Part shown: positions 16,656 to 25,924 of the stretch, piece by piece
Numbering within the stretch: position 1 is the stretch's first letter
Layout of the letters: the number at the start of each line of letters is the position of its first letter
NCBI RefSeq assembly: GCF_900187325.1
Contig: NZ_FZMZ01000004.1
Span: forward strand, 558,001-622,000
DNA: 64,000 nucleotides
Origin: Virgibacillus ndiopensis
GTDB lineage: Bacteria > Bacillota > Bacilli > Bacillales > Amphibacillaceae
Direction: 5' to 3'
The notes under the pieces: generated by a model
Seen by the model: the letters and a program-made list of their open reading frames with translations, nothing else
The model's database searches: none
Told to the model about the DNA's origin: nothing
Translations under genes and position numbers: made by a program

Positions 16656-19506
16656 TGGAATCTCCTCCTTTTGTCTGATTTATAGCTCCACGTATAATTT
16701 GATTTTGTTCTGTCTTATGCACATTTGGTTCTCCAACTGCTGGGGAAGAACGATCAGGCCGACCAATATATCTGAGCGTTTGACCCTCTCCTAATAAATC
16801 TCTTAAGTAATCATCAACGAAGTTCCATGCACCCATGTTTTTTGGCTCTTCTTGAACCCAAACAACTTCTTCTAAGTTAGGAAGTTCTTTTATAACTTTA
16901 GCTAATTCTTCTTTAGGGAATGGATAGATTTGTTCAAGACGCATTGCTCGTAACCAATCCAATTTCTCCTCGGATTTATCAATCGCTTCTTCAATATCTA
17001 CCATTATCTTACCACTACCGATTAACAAACGTTTTGCATTCTTCTTACTAACTTTTAAGTTAGGCTGTGAACGTAACGCTTGAAAATTCCCTTCCGAAAA
17101 CTCTTCTGCCGCTGAAGCAACACGCTGATTACGCAACAGACTTTTCGGTGTCATTAAAACTAGTGGCCTTGCTTCCTCACGACCACGCATTGCTGCTTGT
17201 CTACGGATTAAATGGAAGAATTGGGCTGATGACGTTACATTTGCCACAATCCAGTTATTTTCCGCTGCCAATTGTAAATAACGTTCTAAACGTGCACTTG
17301 AGTGCTCTGGTCCTTGGCCTTCGTAACCGTGTGGCAAAAGCATTACCATATTTGACTTTTCGCCCCACTTCGCACGAGCTGCTGCAATAAATTGGTCAAA
17401 TATAACCTGTGCTGCATTTGCAAAGTCACCGAATTGCGCTTCCCAAATAACTAATGTATTGGGAGACTGTACACTATACCCGTATTCATATCCCAATACT
17501 CCCGCTTCAGAAAGTGGACTATTACGAACATCAAACGATGCTTTAGCGTCATCTAAACCATGCATTAAACAATAAGAGTCGTTTGTGTTCACATCATGTA
17601 ATACTACATGACGATGTGCAAATGTTCCCCGTTCGGAATCCTGTCCAGTTAAACGAATAGGAATACCATCTTGTAATATAGAAGCATAGGTTAGTGCTTC
17701 ACCTGCACCCCAATCAGCTTTATTACCTTCTTCTAAAACTTTTTCACGACGCTTTAGGATTTTCTCAAGTTTTTTAAAGCCGATAAATCCTTCTGGACGT
17801 TTTGTTAAGCCTTTATTTAAAGCTTTCAATTGTTCTAGAGGTACAGCTGTATCAAACTGGTCAAGACTATTCGTTAATGCTTTAGGCATACCCTTAGCCT
17901 CTGCTTCACCAGTATTATTTTCCTTCATACTATCGTAAATGCCACGTAAGTTTTCTTCAACTTGCTCTTTGATCTTATCAAAGTCAGTATTTTCGATTAT
18001 GCCATTTTCCTTCAATACTTCTGCAAATACATTAGCTGCAGTAGGATGATTGTCTATATCCTGATAGAGTTGTGGTTGTGTTGTTCTTGGTTCATCCATT
18101 TCATTATGACCATAACGACGATACCCTACTAAATCAATAAGAAAATCTTTATGGAATGTTTGACGGTATTCATAAGCTAGTTTAATTGCAGAAACGCATG
18201 CCAATGGATCGTCTGCATTTACGTGAATAATTGGAATTTCAAAACCTTTTGCTAAGTCACTAGCATAACGAGTTGACCTACCATCCTCTTGGTTTGTTGT
18301 ATAACCAACAAGGTTATTCGCAATTATATGAAGTGTTCCTCCGGTATTAAATCCTGGTAATCCACTTAAGTTTAACGTCTCAGCAACAACGCCTTCGCCA
18401 ATAAACGCTGCATCACCATGAATTAAAACACCAAATGCTTTATTTAAATCCTGTTTTGGATAACCTTTATCTGAGCGGTCATCCTGTGCTGCTCGTGTAA
18501 ATCCTTCTACAACTGGATTAACAAATTCTAAGTGAGATGGATTGTGTGCAAGCGTAATACGAGTTGATACTTCATCGCCTTCTCGAACATCTTTTGTTGC
18601 ACCAAAGTGATATTTCACATCCCCAGTCCAACCGTAATTAATCCCTGTAGAACCTTCTGAAGGAATTAATTCCTTATCTGGTGAATGGTGAAATTCAGAA
18701 AATATTTTATCAAATGGTTTACCTAAAACGTGGGCTAACACACTTAGGCGGCCACGGTGGGCCATTCCCATCATAATATGTTCAATTTTGTCATTTGTCG
18801 CGTGCTTAACAATTTGGTCAAGCATTGGAACCATGGCTTCTAAGCCTTCAATAGAAAAACGCTTTTGCCCGACAAATGTTTTTTGTAAAAATCCTTCAAA
18901 ACCTTCTACATGGGCAAGACGTTCCAATAGTTGTTTTTTTTCTTCATTTGAAAATGATAAGTAAAGTTTACCGGATTCAATTCGCTCTAATAACCATTTA
19001 CGTTCATCATCATTATTAACATGATCATATTCAAACGTTATTGTTCCAGCATAATATTTTTTCAATTGTTGAATAACATCATATCCATTATCTACACCAT
19101 TCGGAGCTTCCTCCCATAACCATGATGCAGGTATGTTCTTTAATTCTTCATCAGATAGTCCGTACGATTTCGGATCGACTAACCCCGACTTACGATTTTT
19201 ATCGCGCCCAACTGGATAAATATCAGCTTCCAAGTGTCCATAACGACGAATAGCCTCAACAAGTTTCATCGCTGAGGTTAGTTTTTTAACATCGTTTATA
19301 GAAGTTGTGTTTACTGATGGTTGCACTGCACCGTTTGTCTGGTACATCCAGTCAGGGGCTCCATGTTCATCAAAAATATCTTTTAAAGATGAATCAATAG
19401 CTTCTGGATCCTCTTTGTACAAGTCATATTGTTCTTCAATATATCCCATGTTTGGACCATGAAATTTACTCCAGAATCTTATGCTCGATTCTTCATTCTG
19501 TGCCAC
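16642..19506 (-). CDS. odhA: 2-oxoglutarate dehydrogenase E1 component
   Basis: This thiamine-diphosphate enzyme decarboxylates 2-oxoglutarate and passes the succinyl group to OdhB. The 954 residues are the normal Gram-positive length. It begins with the short E1 N-terminal tail ([20 protein letters not shown]). Motifs are [20 protein letters not shown] and [20 protein letters not shown] for cofactor binding, [14 protein letters not shown], and the transketolase-like C-terminal part with [17 protein letters not shown]. The start is GTG 19504-19506, 8 nt after GGGGG. A strong promoter lies about 65 bp upstream and the operon ends after odhB. Confidence 0.97.
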   Translation of the reverse strand: MAQNEESSIRFWSKFHGPNMGYIEEQYDLYKEDPEAIDSSLKDIFDEHGAPDWMYQTNGAVQPSVNTTSINDVKKLTSAMKLVEAIRRYGHLEADIYPVGRDKNRKSGLVDPKSYGLSDEELKNIPASWLWEEAPNGVDNGYDVIQQLKKYYAGTITFEYDHVNNDDERKWLLERIESGKLYLSFSNEEKKQLLERLAHVEGFEGFLQKTFVGQKRFSIEGLEAMVPMLDQIVKHATNDKIEHIMMGMAHRGRLSVLAHVLGKPFDKIFSEFHHSPDKELIPSEGSTGINYGWTGDVKYHFGATKDVREGDEVSTRITLAHNPSHLEFVNPVVEGFTRAAQDDRSDKGYPKQDLNKAFGVLIHGDAAFIGEGVVAETLNLSGLPGFNTGGTLHIIANNLVGYTTNQEDGRSTRYASDLAKGFEIPIIHVNADDPLACVSAIKLAYEYRQTFHKDFLIDLVGYRRYGHNEMDEPRTTQPQLYQDIDNHPTAANVFAEVLKENGIIENTDFDKIKEQVEENLRGIYDSMKENNTGEAEAKGMPKALTNSLDQFDTAVPLEQLKALNKGLTKRPEGFIGFKKLEKILKRREKVLEEGNKADWGAGEALTYASILQDGIPIRLTGQDSERGTFAHRHVVLHDVNTNDSYCLMHGLDDAKASFDVRNSPLSEAGVLGYEYGYSVQSPNTLVIWEAQFGDFANAAQVIFDQFIAAARAKWGEKSNMVMLLPHGYEGQGPEHSSARLERYLQLAAENNWIVANVTSSAQFFHLIRRQAAMRGREEARPLVLMTPKSLLRNQRVASAAEEFSEGNFQALRSQPNLKVSKKNAKRLLIGSGKIMVDIEEAIDKSEEKLDWLRAMRLEQIYPFPKEELAKVIKELPNLEEVVWVQEEPKNMGAWNFVDDYLRDLLGEGQTLRYIGRPDRSSPAVGEPNVHKTEQNQIIRGAINQTKGGDSSERN

Positions 19507-19570
19507 GTCTTATACCCCCATTAGAAGTTAACTTTCTCCGTTTAGAACGGTTATTTTCAATCCAGTATCC

Positions 19571-19599
19571 ATTATAGAACTGTCGAATGACTTCATCAA
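19571..19599 (-). promoter_or_regulatory. Promoter of odhAB
   Basis: Minus strand: TTGATG (19594-19599), 17-bp spacer, TATAAT (19571-19576). Just upstream, ATGTGTATA occurs twice as a direct repeat (19616-19624 and 19633-19641), 17 bp apart, a possible regulator site. Confidence 0.8.
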
Positions 19600-19746
19600 C
19601 TAATATACCCTATTTTATGTGTATAAACAATAATGTGTATAGTCTTTTGAGATGAAAAATATCAAATAAGAAAAGTCAAAAAAATGGAAGCGTTTTTAAC
19701 AATAAAATCGTATTTGTGACATTTTGGCAATTTATCGTACTAATAG

Positions 19747-19775
19747 TTCACATTCAGAAATTTTTTCGGTATAAT
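19747..19775 (+). promoter_or_regulatory. Promoter of the small membrane protein gene
   Basis: Plus strand: TTCACA (19747-19752), 17-bp spacer, TATAAT (19770-19775). It is divergent from the odhA promoter and predicts a transcript start near 19782. Confidence 0.8.
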
Positions 19776-19781
19776 GAGGAC

Positions 19782-19956
19782 ATAATAATAGAAAAGAACT
19801 TTTTACATATAGACACAAAAGCGGAGTGACTGTTTAGTACGATGTTGACTTAACGAGAGAAGTTAATCAGTCGCTAAAGCCGAACGTGGCTGTTTATGTT
19901 GTTCATTTACCTTAGCAATACATTTTTAAATTCATATGATTAAGGAGGCAACACAT
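19782..19956 (+). ncRNA. Structured 5' leader of unknown class
   Basis: The leader is about 175 nt. GTGACTG (19826-19832) pairs with CAGTCGC (19868-19874). Inside it TTGACTT (19845-19851) pairs with AAGTTAA (19860-19866) over the loop AACGAGAG. A short stem AGCC (19878-19881) with GGCT (19888-19891) follows. CCTTA (19910-19914) could pair with TAAGG (19941-19945), part of the ribosome binding site. I do not recognise a known riboswitch class. Confidence 0.5.
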
Positions 19957-20055
19957 ATGGGATTAGCATTATTAATGGGAGTAATTGTTGTATTTATCGT
20001 ATCTATGTTTACATCAGGATATGAAGCAAAACCAGGTAAACCAACAAAACAATAA
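19957..20055 (+). CDS. Small membrane protein, 32 residues, unknown function
   Basis: ATG 19957 lies 8 nt after a perfect AAGGAGG (19942-19948). The peptide has one hydrophobic helix (residues 2-18, LALLMGVIVVFIVSMF) and a short polar, lysine/proline-rich tail ending KPTKQ. It has its own promoter and a strong terminator 5 bp after the stop, so it is almost certainly expressed as a single small mRNA of about 310 nt. Most of that mRNA is leader. I do not recognise the family. It could be a small regulatory membrane protein; a type I toxin is possible given size and long leader, but it lacks the N-terminal pattern of the holin-like toxin family. Confidence 0.8.
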   Translation: MGLALLMGVIVVFIVSMFTSGYEAKPGKPTKQ

Positions 20056-20060
20056 TAACA

Positions 20061-20090
20061 AAAAAGCTGACTTACAAGAGTCAGCTTTTT
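20061..20090. terminator. Bidirectional terminator between the small gene and trmL
   Basis: AAAAAGCTGACT (20061-20072) pairs with AGTCAGCTTTTT (20079-20090) over a 6-nt loop. T-runs occur on both strands, serving the two convergent genes. Confidence 0.93.
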
Positions 20091-20563
20091 TATGTCAATT
20101 TTGGAAATGATTGTTGTCGTAAGGCCTCATAAATTAGTATTGCAGCTGTATTTGATAAATTTAATGATCTAACCTTGTCATTCATATGAATCCGTAAACA
20201 CTTGTCCTCTTTTCCAACTAATAATTCTTTTGGAATCCCGTTTGTTTCTCTTCCAAAAACAAAGAACAAATCTTCATCAGTATTACTATAATCATAATCC
20301 GTGTAATATTTTGTACCGAAGTTTTCAATGTAATAAAAATTTCCATTTGGGTATGTATCATATAATTCATCGATTGAATCATACTCACGAATATCTACAT
20401 GCCTCCAATAATCAAGCCCTGCCCGGCGAACCATTTTATCATCAGTTGAAAATCCTAGTGGGTGAATTAAATGAAGTGTCGTATCGGTTGCCAAACAGGT
20501 TCGTGCAATATTTCCTGTGTTTGCCGGAATTTCTGGTTGAAATAAAACAACATGTAAACTCAC
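20090..20563 (-). CDS. trmL: tRNA (cytidine/uridine-34 2'-O)-methyltransferase TrmL
   Basis: This SPOUT-class enzyme methylates the ribose of the wobble nucleotide in tRNA-Leu isoacceptors using SAM (157 residues). The N terminus HVVLFQPEIPANTGNIARTC is the family hallmark. The trefoil-knot SAM site is seen as FVFGRETNGIPKELL and the C-terminal VRSLNLSNTAAILIYEAL. The start is GTG 20561-20563 after AAGGAGAATGAATA. The stop codon touches the shared terminator. The gene stands upstream of no obvious partner; a short gap separates it from the amidase-domain gene, and both run on the minus strand. Confidence 0.95.
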   Translation of the reverse strand: MSLHVVLFQPEIPANTGNIARTCLATDTTLHLIHPLGFSTDDKMVRRAGLDYWRHVDIREYDSIDELYDTYPNGNFYYIENFGTKYYTDYDYSNTDEDLFFVFGRETNGIPKELLVGKEDKCLRIHMNDKVRSLNLSNTAAILIYEALRQQSFPKLT

Positions 20564-20606
20564 TATTCATTCTCCTTACTATGTTAATACGAAATTCATT
20601 ATACCA

Positions 20607-21458
20607 CTACTCACCGATTCGAAAAAACTTATACTTAATATTTGGTGTATATGCGGTTGAATCTTCGTATGACCAATAACGATTCCTGCTGTTTGACGTA
20701 TGCGCATTTACTAGTGGCATTCCATAAGCATCTTTGGCAACGACTATTGTATTATGATTCCACCGGCCATCCCCTTCAAAGTCATAACAAATAACATCAC
20801 CTGGGATAAGATCACTGGCTTCTTGCATTTCTTTCCCTTTCAAACCTCTAGTAGAACCACTTAAATACCAGCGAAGTGAATGTGCTACCGCCCAGCTATA
20901 ACTCCAATTGTCCTGTTGGTACCACCAACCACGCCCTCTGTTTGGTGCCCCCCACATTGGAGCACCCCCTGCACGAAGACATTGGGAAATATAATTTGTA
21001 CAATCCACTTCAAATTTATGATAAGCTGGATTATAGCTATTCCACCAACGTTCAGCGTACCTTACTGCTGCTAAACGATCATAACTAAAGCGCGATTCTT
21101 GTATATCACGATAATCGTTTGAAGAAAATGTATCATTCTTTTTAATTTGATCAGGTTCTGGTTTTTTCAGTTGAAAATGTTCTATTATGTTTCCTTTTTC
21201 CAATCTAAATTGAAACGGCAGTACTTGTTCTTCTAGGTAAAATTGATCCTTCTGTTTCATTAATAGTGATAAATGGAGTAAATAGTGATACGTGGATTTA
21301 TTATCATAGCGAAGTTCTTGAAATACATGTCCATTCCCCTTTATCCTACTAATCTCTATACCCCGCTCTTCGCATAGTGCGTTTTTTCTATCCCACCAAT
21401 CGTTTTTATAACGATCCGATTGAAAAAAATCCAACCACAAATCTGTTAATTTTTTCAT
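20607..21458 (-). CDS. Amidase-domain protein (Amidase_6/CHAP-like papain fold)
   Basis: The protein has 283 residues with a C-terminal putative amidase domain (~150-283). VDCTNYISQCLRAGGAPM carries the likely catalytic Cys, and GRWNHNTIVVAK carries the likely His; DLIPGDVICYDFEGDG lies between them. The N-terminal half is unassigned and hydrophilic, with no signal peptide that I can see. The family is related to NlpC/P60 and CHAP cell-wall hydrolases and is common in Bacillus, often as sporulation-linked proteins. A role in peptidoglycan cleavage is inferred, not shown. Start ATG follows GGAGGGG. Confidence 0.82.
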   Translation of the reverse strand: MKKLTDLWLDFFQSDRYKNDWWDRKNALCEERGIEISRIKGNGHVFQELRYDNKSTYHYLLHLSLLMKQKDQFYLEEQVLPFQFRLEKGNIIEHFQLKKPEPDQIKKNDTFSSNDYRDIQESRFSYDRLAAVRYAERWWNSYNPAYHKFEVDCTNYISQCLRAGGAPMWGAPNRGRGWWYQQDNWSYSWAVAHSLRWYLSGSTRGLKGKEMQEASDLIPGDVICYDFEGDGRWNHNTIVVAKDAYGMPLVNAHTSNSRNRYWSYEDSTAYTPNIKYKFFRIGE

Positions 21459-21527
21459 AAAAAATCCCCTCCATTAGAAGTATATGGAGAGAAGGATTGT
21501 CTCAATGTTTTCTAATTTCTAAAAATG

Positions 21528-21815
21528 TTACGCTATAAGCAAAAGTACACCCACTGCAAAGTTTGGTAATGCTATAGCACCTGAAATTAAAAGTAATTTT
21601 TGCCTTTTACTACGATCTTCTTTCGTTTCTGTATGGAAATTTGCTTGGATTTGATTTCCGCTAATAAAAGCGCCCCCGACAAGACCACCAATTGCGAAAA
21701 AAACGAGTCCAATTCCCATCGCGATAGAACCAAATAATTCTGTATTCTTTGTAAAATATCCTAAAACTAATAGTAATAAAGCAACACCAAACGCGACTGA
21801 AAATGTTTTTTTCAT
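21528..21815 (-). CDS. Small membrane protein (DUF5316-like)
   Basis: The start is ATG 21813-21815 after GAGGAGA; an upstream ATG at 21833 would place that site inside the gene. The 95 residues show three membrane segments: residues ~5-21 (VAFGVALLLLVLGYF), ~27-50 with a glycine-rich stretch (GIGLVFFAIGGLVGGAF), and a C-terminal LLISGAIALPNFAVGVLLL after a charged loop. It resembles small Bacillaceae proteins grouped as DUF5316; I am not certain of the family. No function can be given. It lies between the amidase-domain gene and ogt in the same direction. Confidence 0.7.
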   Translation of the reverse strand: MKKTFSVAFGVALLLLVLGYFTKNTELFGSIAMGIGLVFFAIGGLVGGAFISGNQIQANFHTETKEDRSKRQKLLLISGAIALPNFAVGVLLLIA

Positions 21816-21872
21816 TTTGGAATCTCCTCTCATTCATTATTACGAAAGAACATTCCAAAAAGATTCACAACC

Positions 21873-22388
21873 TTATCTTTGTTCATGTCTCAACAAATAT
21901 TCTTTTTTATCCAGTCCTCCGTTATAACCAACCATTTTACCATTTGTTCCAATAACACGATGACAGGGAACTACAATTGAAAAAGGATTTTTATTAACGG
22001 CCCCACCAACCGCACGGATTGCTTTTGGATTTCCAATCGTCACCGCAATATCCTTGTATGATTTGGTCTCGCCATATGGAATAGTATCATATAACGCCTG
22101 CCAAACCTTTTTCTGAAAAGGCGTTCCATAAAAAGTAAACTCAAAAGAAAATTCCCGGCAATCATTTTTAAAATAGGATTGCAGTTCCATTTTAACGAGT
22201 TCTACTTTTTCTGGCATATGTTTAAAAACAGGATTGGCAAAATGCCGTTCTGACCAATTATCCAATTGTGATTTTAAATTATCTATACTGCCATAATCAA
22301 TCCTGACTATTTTCTCCCCATTACTAATAATCATCAATGGACCAACAGGCGAGTTCATTTCATCATAGTACAGCATTGTATTTTTCAT
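21873..22388 (-). CDS. ogt: Methylated-DNA--protein-cysteine methyltransferase
   Basis: This suicide repair protein transfers the methyl group from O6-methylguanine or O4-methylthymine in DNA onto its own cysteine (171 residues). The active site is PCHRVIG at 141-147 with Cys142. It is preceded by the Asn/Gly-rich recognition region [13 protein letters not shown] and the helix-turn-helix part [21 protein letters not shown]. The start is ATG after GAGGTAGAAAAT. The queG stop is 24 bp upstream, so the two genes are probably co-transcribed. It is one of four DNA repair genes in this window. Confidence 0.95.
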   Translation of the reverse strand: MKNTMLYYDEMNSPVGPLMIISNGEKIVRIDYGSIDNLKSQLDNWSERHFANPVFKHMPEKVELVKMELQSYFKNDCREFSFEFTFYGTPFQKKVWQALYDTIPYGETKSYKDIAVTIGNPKAIRAVGGAVNKNPFSIVVPCHRVIGTNGKMVGYNGGLDKKEYLLRHEQR

Positions 22389-22412
22389 ATTTTCTACCTC
22401 TTTCCCAAAGCA

Positions 22413-23558
22413 TTATGTGGCCGAAACCTTTTTTTGATTTTCCAATCCTTTTTCCAATTCAAATAACACTTGGGTATCCTGTTCTTTTTCCATTGCACCT
22501 TTTATCGCTTCAAAAGCTTTTTCAGTTCCAATCTTCCCTAGCGACCATGCAGCTGTTCCACGGATCACAGGACGTGGATCATTATTCATAATACCAATAA
22601 GATCCTCTACTGCCGTTTCATCCTTAAAATGGGCAAGAGCGATAATGGCATTTCGTTGAAGCGGCTTCTTCCCACGCCACGAACCTGCTATATGGCCAAA
22701 AGTATCTTTGAATTCACGATTAGAAATTTTAAGCATTGGCTTTAATTTTGGCTTGGCGATTTCAGGCTCTGGTTCAACTTCTGGATGAAAATGAAAATCC
22801 ATTTTTTTATTCTTTGGACAAACTTGCTGACATGTATCACAACCATATACACGATTTCCCAGTTCCACACGAAACTCATCAGCCAAAAACCCTTTTGTTT
22901 GGGTTAAAAATGACAGACAGCGCTGTGCATTCAATTGCCCACCTTGTACAAGCGCCCCTGTCGGACAAGCATCGAGACATTTTGTACAATCCCCACAGCT
23001 ATCTTCAACTGGAGAATCCGGTATAAACGGTATATTCGTAATTAATTCACCCAAATAAACATACGAGCCAAACTCTGGAGTAATAATTGCACAATTCTTT
23101 CCACTAAAACCAATACCAGCACGTTCAGCAACGGCACGATCCGAGAGTTCACCAGTATCCACCATTACTTTATTTTTGGCATCAGGTACTTTTTCTTGAA
23201 TAAACCTTGCCAATTTTTCTAATCGCTCTCGTAAGACTACATGGTAATCCGTTCCCCATGAGGCCCGACAAAAAATTCCTCGTCGATTTTCCTTGGTACC
23301 TTTTGGTGCGTTCTTAATACGTGATGGATAAGCAATTGCTATAGAAAGGATTGATTGCGCTTCGGGTAATAGCCTTCCTGGTTCAGTCCGTTCCTCGATT
23401 GTGCCCTTTTCAAATCCCGATTGAAATTTTAGCGTCTGTTGTCGTTTAAGTCGTTCTTTTAATTCACTAAAAACATCGGCGGAGGCAAAACCAATTTTAT
23501 CGATACCAATTTCTTTACTGTATTCAATAATTTCTTGTTTAAGTTGTCCCGTGTTCAT
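22413..23558 (-). CDS. queG: Epoxyqueuosine reductase QueG
   Basis: QueG is a cobalamin and iron-sulfur enzyme for the last step of queuosine synthesis, reducing epoxyqueuosine in tRNA with anticodon GUN. The protein has 381 residues. The N-terminal part carries the DUF1730 domain with GTDYHVVLRERL and SDRAVAERAGIGFSGKNC. Two 4Fe-4S clusters follow: CGDCTKCLDACPTGAL and CDTCQQVCPKN. A C-terminal HEAT-like repeat region follows (GIMNNDPRPVIRGTAAWSLG). The start is ATG after AAAGGAGG. No other queuosine genes are nearby. Confidence 0.95.
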   Translation of the reverse strand: MNTGQLKQEIIEYSKEIGIDKIGFASADVFSELKERLKRQQTLKFQSGFEKGTIEERTEPGRLLPEAQSILSIAIAYPSRIKNAPKGTKENRRGIFCRASWGTDYHVVLRERLEKLARFIQEKVPDAKNKVMVDTGELSDRAVAERAGIGFSGKNCAIITPEFGSYVYLGELITNIPFIPDSPVEDSCGDCTKCLDACPTGALVQGGQLNAQRCLSFLTQTKGFLADEFRVELGNRVYGCDTCQQVCPKNKKMDFHFHPEVEPEPEIAKPKLKPMLKISNREFKDTFGHIAGSWRGKKPLQRNAIIALAHFKDETAVEDLIGIMNNDPRPVIRGTAAWSLGKIGTEKAFEAIKGAMEKEQDTQVLFELEKGLENQKKVSAT

Positions 23559-23579
23559 TGATTTTGCCTCCTTTAATTA

Positions 23580-25289
23580 TCAATATAGCTGGGTTACGGT
23601 TAATGTCCTAATCCTATTCAACACAGCTGCTATTTCATATTTCCTTGGTCTTGCAATATCTCCAGGGTGCTGGTTTGGAAAAGCTGCAAACGATGCTAGC
23701 CCCTCTTTTTCAATTTTTGTCTCAATTGTATTTAGCAATTTATTTAATGAACTACTATTTTGTATGCCGTTCGTTCGGTCCAAATACTGGATAATTTCTG
23801 CAATCATTCGAGTTTGTGATTCATCTACCAACTGCTCGGTGCTGGTGAATGAAATATCGGTTTTTCCCATGATAATTTTGGTTAGTCCTTTTGCTTGTGT
23901 TTTCGCTCGCTTACCCTTCTGCGTTTGTAAGCTATTTTGCGCAAGCTTACGTCGTGTTATCTCACCAAACTCTTCTATAGTAGTCGAGTCACGCTCCATC
24001 GGAAATTTTTCCATAATAGATTTAGCTTGTTTTGTTACATTCTTTGGTACATATTCTCCCATCATAAGCACATCATCTGCAACTGCAAAATAATCACCAG
24101 AACCGCCCATGACAAGAATAGTCGAAACATCAAGTTGATCTCGCATTTGCTTAACTTTATCAATAAATGGCGTGATAGGTTCCTGTTCTTTTTTTACAAG
24201 CTGCTGCATGCGATGGTCACGAATCATGAAATTTGTTGCACTCGTATCTTCATCAATAAGTAATGTCGTCGCACCGACTTCAAGTGCTTCCATTACATTC
24301 GCCGCTTGTGATGTACTGCCACTTGCGTTTTCAGTTGAAAAAAACTGTGTATTTTGCTTATGTGGCAAATTAGAAATAAATGGTGAAATATTAACCCCCG
24401 TAATCTTTCTACCATCTTCAGCGCGAATTTTAACTGCATTTAGATTTGTTAAAACAAACTCACGCCCGTCTCCTTTTGTATGCGGATAAACACCACGTTC
24501 AATTGCCTGTAAAACAGTACTTTTCCCGTGGTAACCACCACCTACAATAAGTGTGATTCCTTTTTTTATCGCCATACCTTTTAGCGGTTCTGTCCTATGT
24601 GGTATGGCGACTTCAACTTCATTTTCTTTTGGGCTTTGAAAAGGAATTGCCTGCTGCATTGGACGATTACTGATTCCACTTTCCCTCGGTAAAATGGAGC
24701 CATTTGCTATAAATGCAATCCAATTATTGTCATACATCTCTTTATGAATTGCTTGTTGCTGATCAGCCAGTTGAACAGCACTTTCAATTTCTCGATCTGT
24801 AATCGTAAAAATTGACTTTTCTACAATAGAAGGAATCAGCTGACTCAATAATTTTTCCGCTTCCCGACCATTAATTCTTCGTCCATTTGCCGGAAGACCA
24901 ATAGAAATACATGTCGTAATTGTTGATGAGTCAATTTGTACCGCACTTCTTTCAATAACTTCCTGACCTGGTTTATCAAAAAGAACTGCACCACTTTTAC
25001 CCGATCCTTTTACTTGAAATTTAACATTATCAACTGCTTTTCCAACAAAGCGTGCAATAGCATCTTCTGTTGCTGTTTTTCGATAATAATTTTCCATCCA
25101 TTCCTTTTTCAGTGGTCGTTTTTGTTGCGGGATAACAACGCGGATTTTTGACGGAGTGGCGAACGGATCTCCCTGAACATAATCTATATATAAGTTAAAT
25201 TTATTATAAGCGTAATAGCCTTGGATACTTTTATAAGCTTTATAGCCTTTTCCATCTATTTGTTTCAGTAACTGCATAAGTTTTTTCAT
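23580..25289 (-). CDS. ABC-class predicted ATPase (PF09818 type)
   Basis: This predicted P-loop ATPase of 569 residues belongs to the 'ATPase of the ABC class' group found in Bacillaceae and many other bacteria. Walker A is GGGYHGKSTVLQAI at about residue 245. A signature-like segment (ENASGSTSQAANVMEALEVG) and Walker B (TTLLIDEDTSATNFMIRD) follow. Later, STILVMGGSGDYFAVADDVL is also family-specific. There is no membrane segment, so it is not a transporter by itself. The cellular role is unknown; relatives are sometimes compared with RNA or DNA end-processing ATPases. It ends 22 bp before queG and runs in the same direction. Confidence 0.85.
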   Translation of the reverse strand: MKKLMQLLKQIDGKGYKAYKSIQGYYAYNKFNLYIDYVQGDPFATPSKIRVVIPQQKRPLKKEWMENYYRKTATEDAIARFVGKAVDNVKFQVKGSGKSGAVLFDKPGQEVIERSAVQIDSSTITTCISIGLPANGRRINGREAEKLLSQLIPSIVEKSIFTITDREIESAVQLADQQQAIHKEMYDNNWIAFIANGSILPRESGISNRPMQQAIPFQSPKENEVEVAIPHRTEPLKGMAIKKGITLIVGGGYHGKSTVLQAIERGVYPHTKGDGREFVLTNLNAVKIRAEDGRKITGVNISPFISNLPHKQNTQFFSTENASGSTSQAANVMEALEVGATTLLIDEDTSATNFMIRDHRMQQLVKKEQEPITPFIDKVKQMRDQLDVSTILVMGGSGDYFAVADDVLMMGEYVPKNVTKQAKSIMEKFPMERDSTTIEEFGEITRRKLAQNSLQTQKGKRAKTQAKGLTKIIMGKTDISFTSTEQLVDESQTRMIAEIIQYLDRTNGIQNSSSLNKLLNTIETKIEKEGLASFAAFPNQHPGDIARPRKYEIAAVLNRIRTLTVTQLY

Positions 25290-25390
25290 ATAAATCCCTC
25301 AATTTTAATTATTTCTTCTTAAAGAATACTATCAAGAAACCCAACAATTCAAGCGAAGTAAAATTTGTTTTAGTAACGAAATAAAATAAA

Positions 25391-25431
25391 AACGCAACGC
25401 CCCGTAAAATTTAGTTACGAAACACTGCGTT
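25391..25431 (-). terminator. Probable terminator of the tRNA-Gly transcript
   Basis: On the minus strand AACGCA (25426-25431) pairs with TGCGTT (25391-25396), followed by TTTATTTTATT; a short inner stem CGT/ACG may extend it. It lies 15 bp downstream of the tRNA 3' end. Confidence 0.6.
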
Positions 25432-25445
25432 AAGACATATGTATA

Positions 25446-25519
25446 TGGAGCGGGTGATGAGAATCGAACTCACATCATCAGCTTGGAAGGCTGAGGTTTT
25501 ACCACTAAACTACACCCGC
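25446..25519 (-). tRNA. tRNA-Gly(TCC)
   Basis: The acceptor stem GCGGGTG pairs with CACCCGC. The D-loop region GTAGTTTAGTGGTAAAAC, the anticodon loop CTTCCAA with anticodon TCC, and the T-arm GTGAGTTCGATTCTCAT follow in order. Discriminator T and a DNA-encoded CCA complete it (74 nt with CCA). It decodes GGA and GGG. It is a single gene, not part of a cluster. Confidence 0.97.
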
Positions 25520-25674
25520 AAATAAAATTTAATTATTTTTTCAACGTGCTTTTTATTATAACAACATTATTCTAATTAATCAATAGAAAAATGTCGATTT
25601 TTTTATTTGGCTCATTTCGCATAATTTCATTGCTATTTATAGAAACTGTGACATAAATTTTATCTTGGACTACC

Positions 25675-25795
25675 GTTCCGGAAATACACTACGCGCACCA
25701 AAAGCTCGCAATGAGAACCCGAAGTAAGTAATTTTCTCACGAGGATGACACCAGCCACCCTAAAGTGCGCTACTACCCGGAGCGGAAATCACATT
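25675..25795 (-). repeat. Dispersed intergenic repeat, degenerate copy
   Basis: Read on the minus strand it begins GATTTCCGCTCCGGG and ends GCGTAGTGTATTTCCGGAAC. Both ends match what I recall of a widespread Bacillaceae noncoding repeat with complementary ends (GATTTCCGCTCC...GCGGAAAGCG). The same end motif recurs at 34475-34511 and near 13691. The rest of the 25520-25924 gap holds nothing I can recognise. Confidence 0.55.
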
Positions 25796-25924
25796 ACTGT
25801 TACGTTGCTGTTTTTATTAAATACTATTTACCATGTGAAAAATTAGCAACCTTCTATAAATCAGCATGTTTAATTTTTATAAATAATTTCATTGAAGGGC
25901 TGGTTTTCTGACGAGGTATAACCC

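Noticed and set aside
16096-16794. Serine-rich 232-residue frame opposite odhB
   Set aside because: It is the antisense of the odhB linker and lipoyl region; low-complexity Ser/Phe content and no ribosome binding site.
19826-19891. Known riboswitch (SAM, TPP, M-box, c-di-AMP, yybP-ykoY)
   Set aside because: None of their conserved core sequences are present in the leader.
23551-24093. 180-residue frame opposite the ABC-class ATPase
   Set aside because: Antisense shadow of a conserved coding region; no independent signal.
25446-25519. Integration site of a genomic island at tRNA-Gly
   Set aside because: No integrase and no repeated tRNA 3' end in the window.
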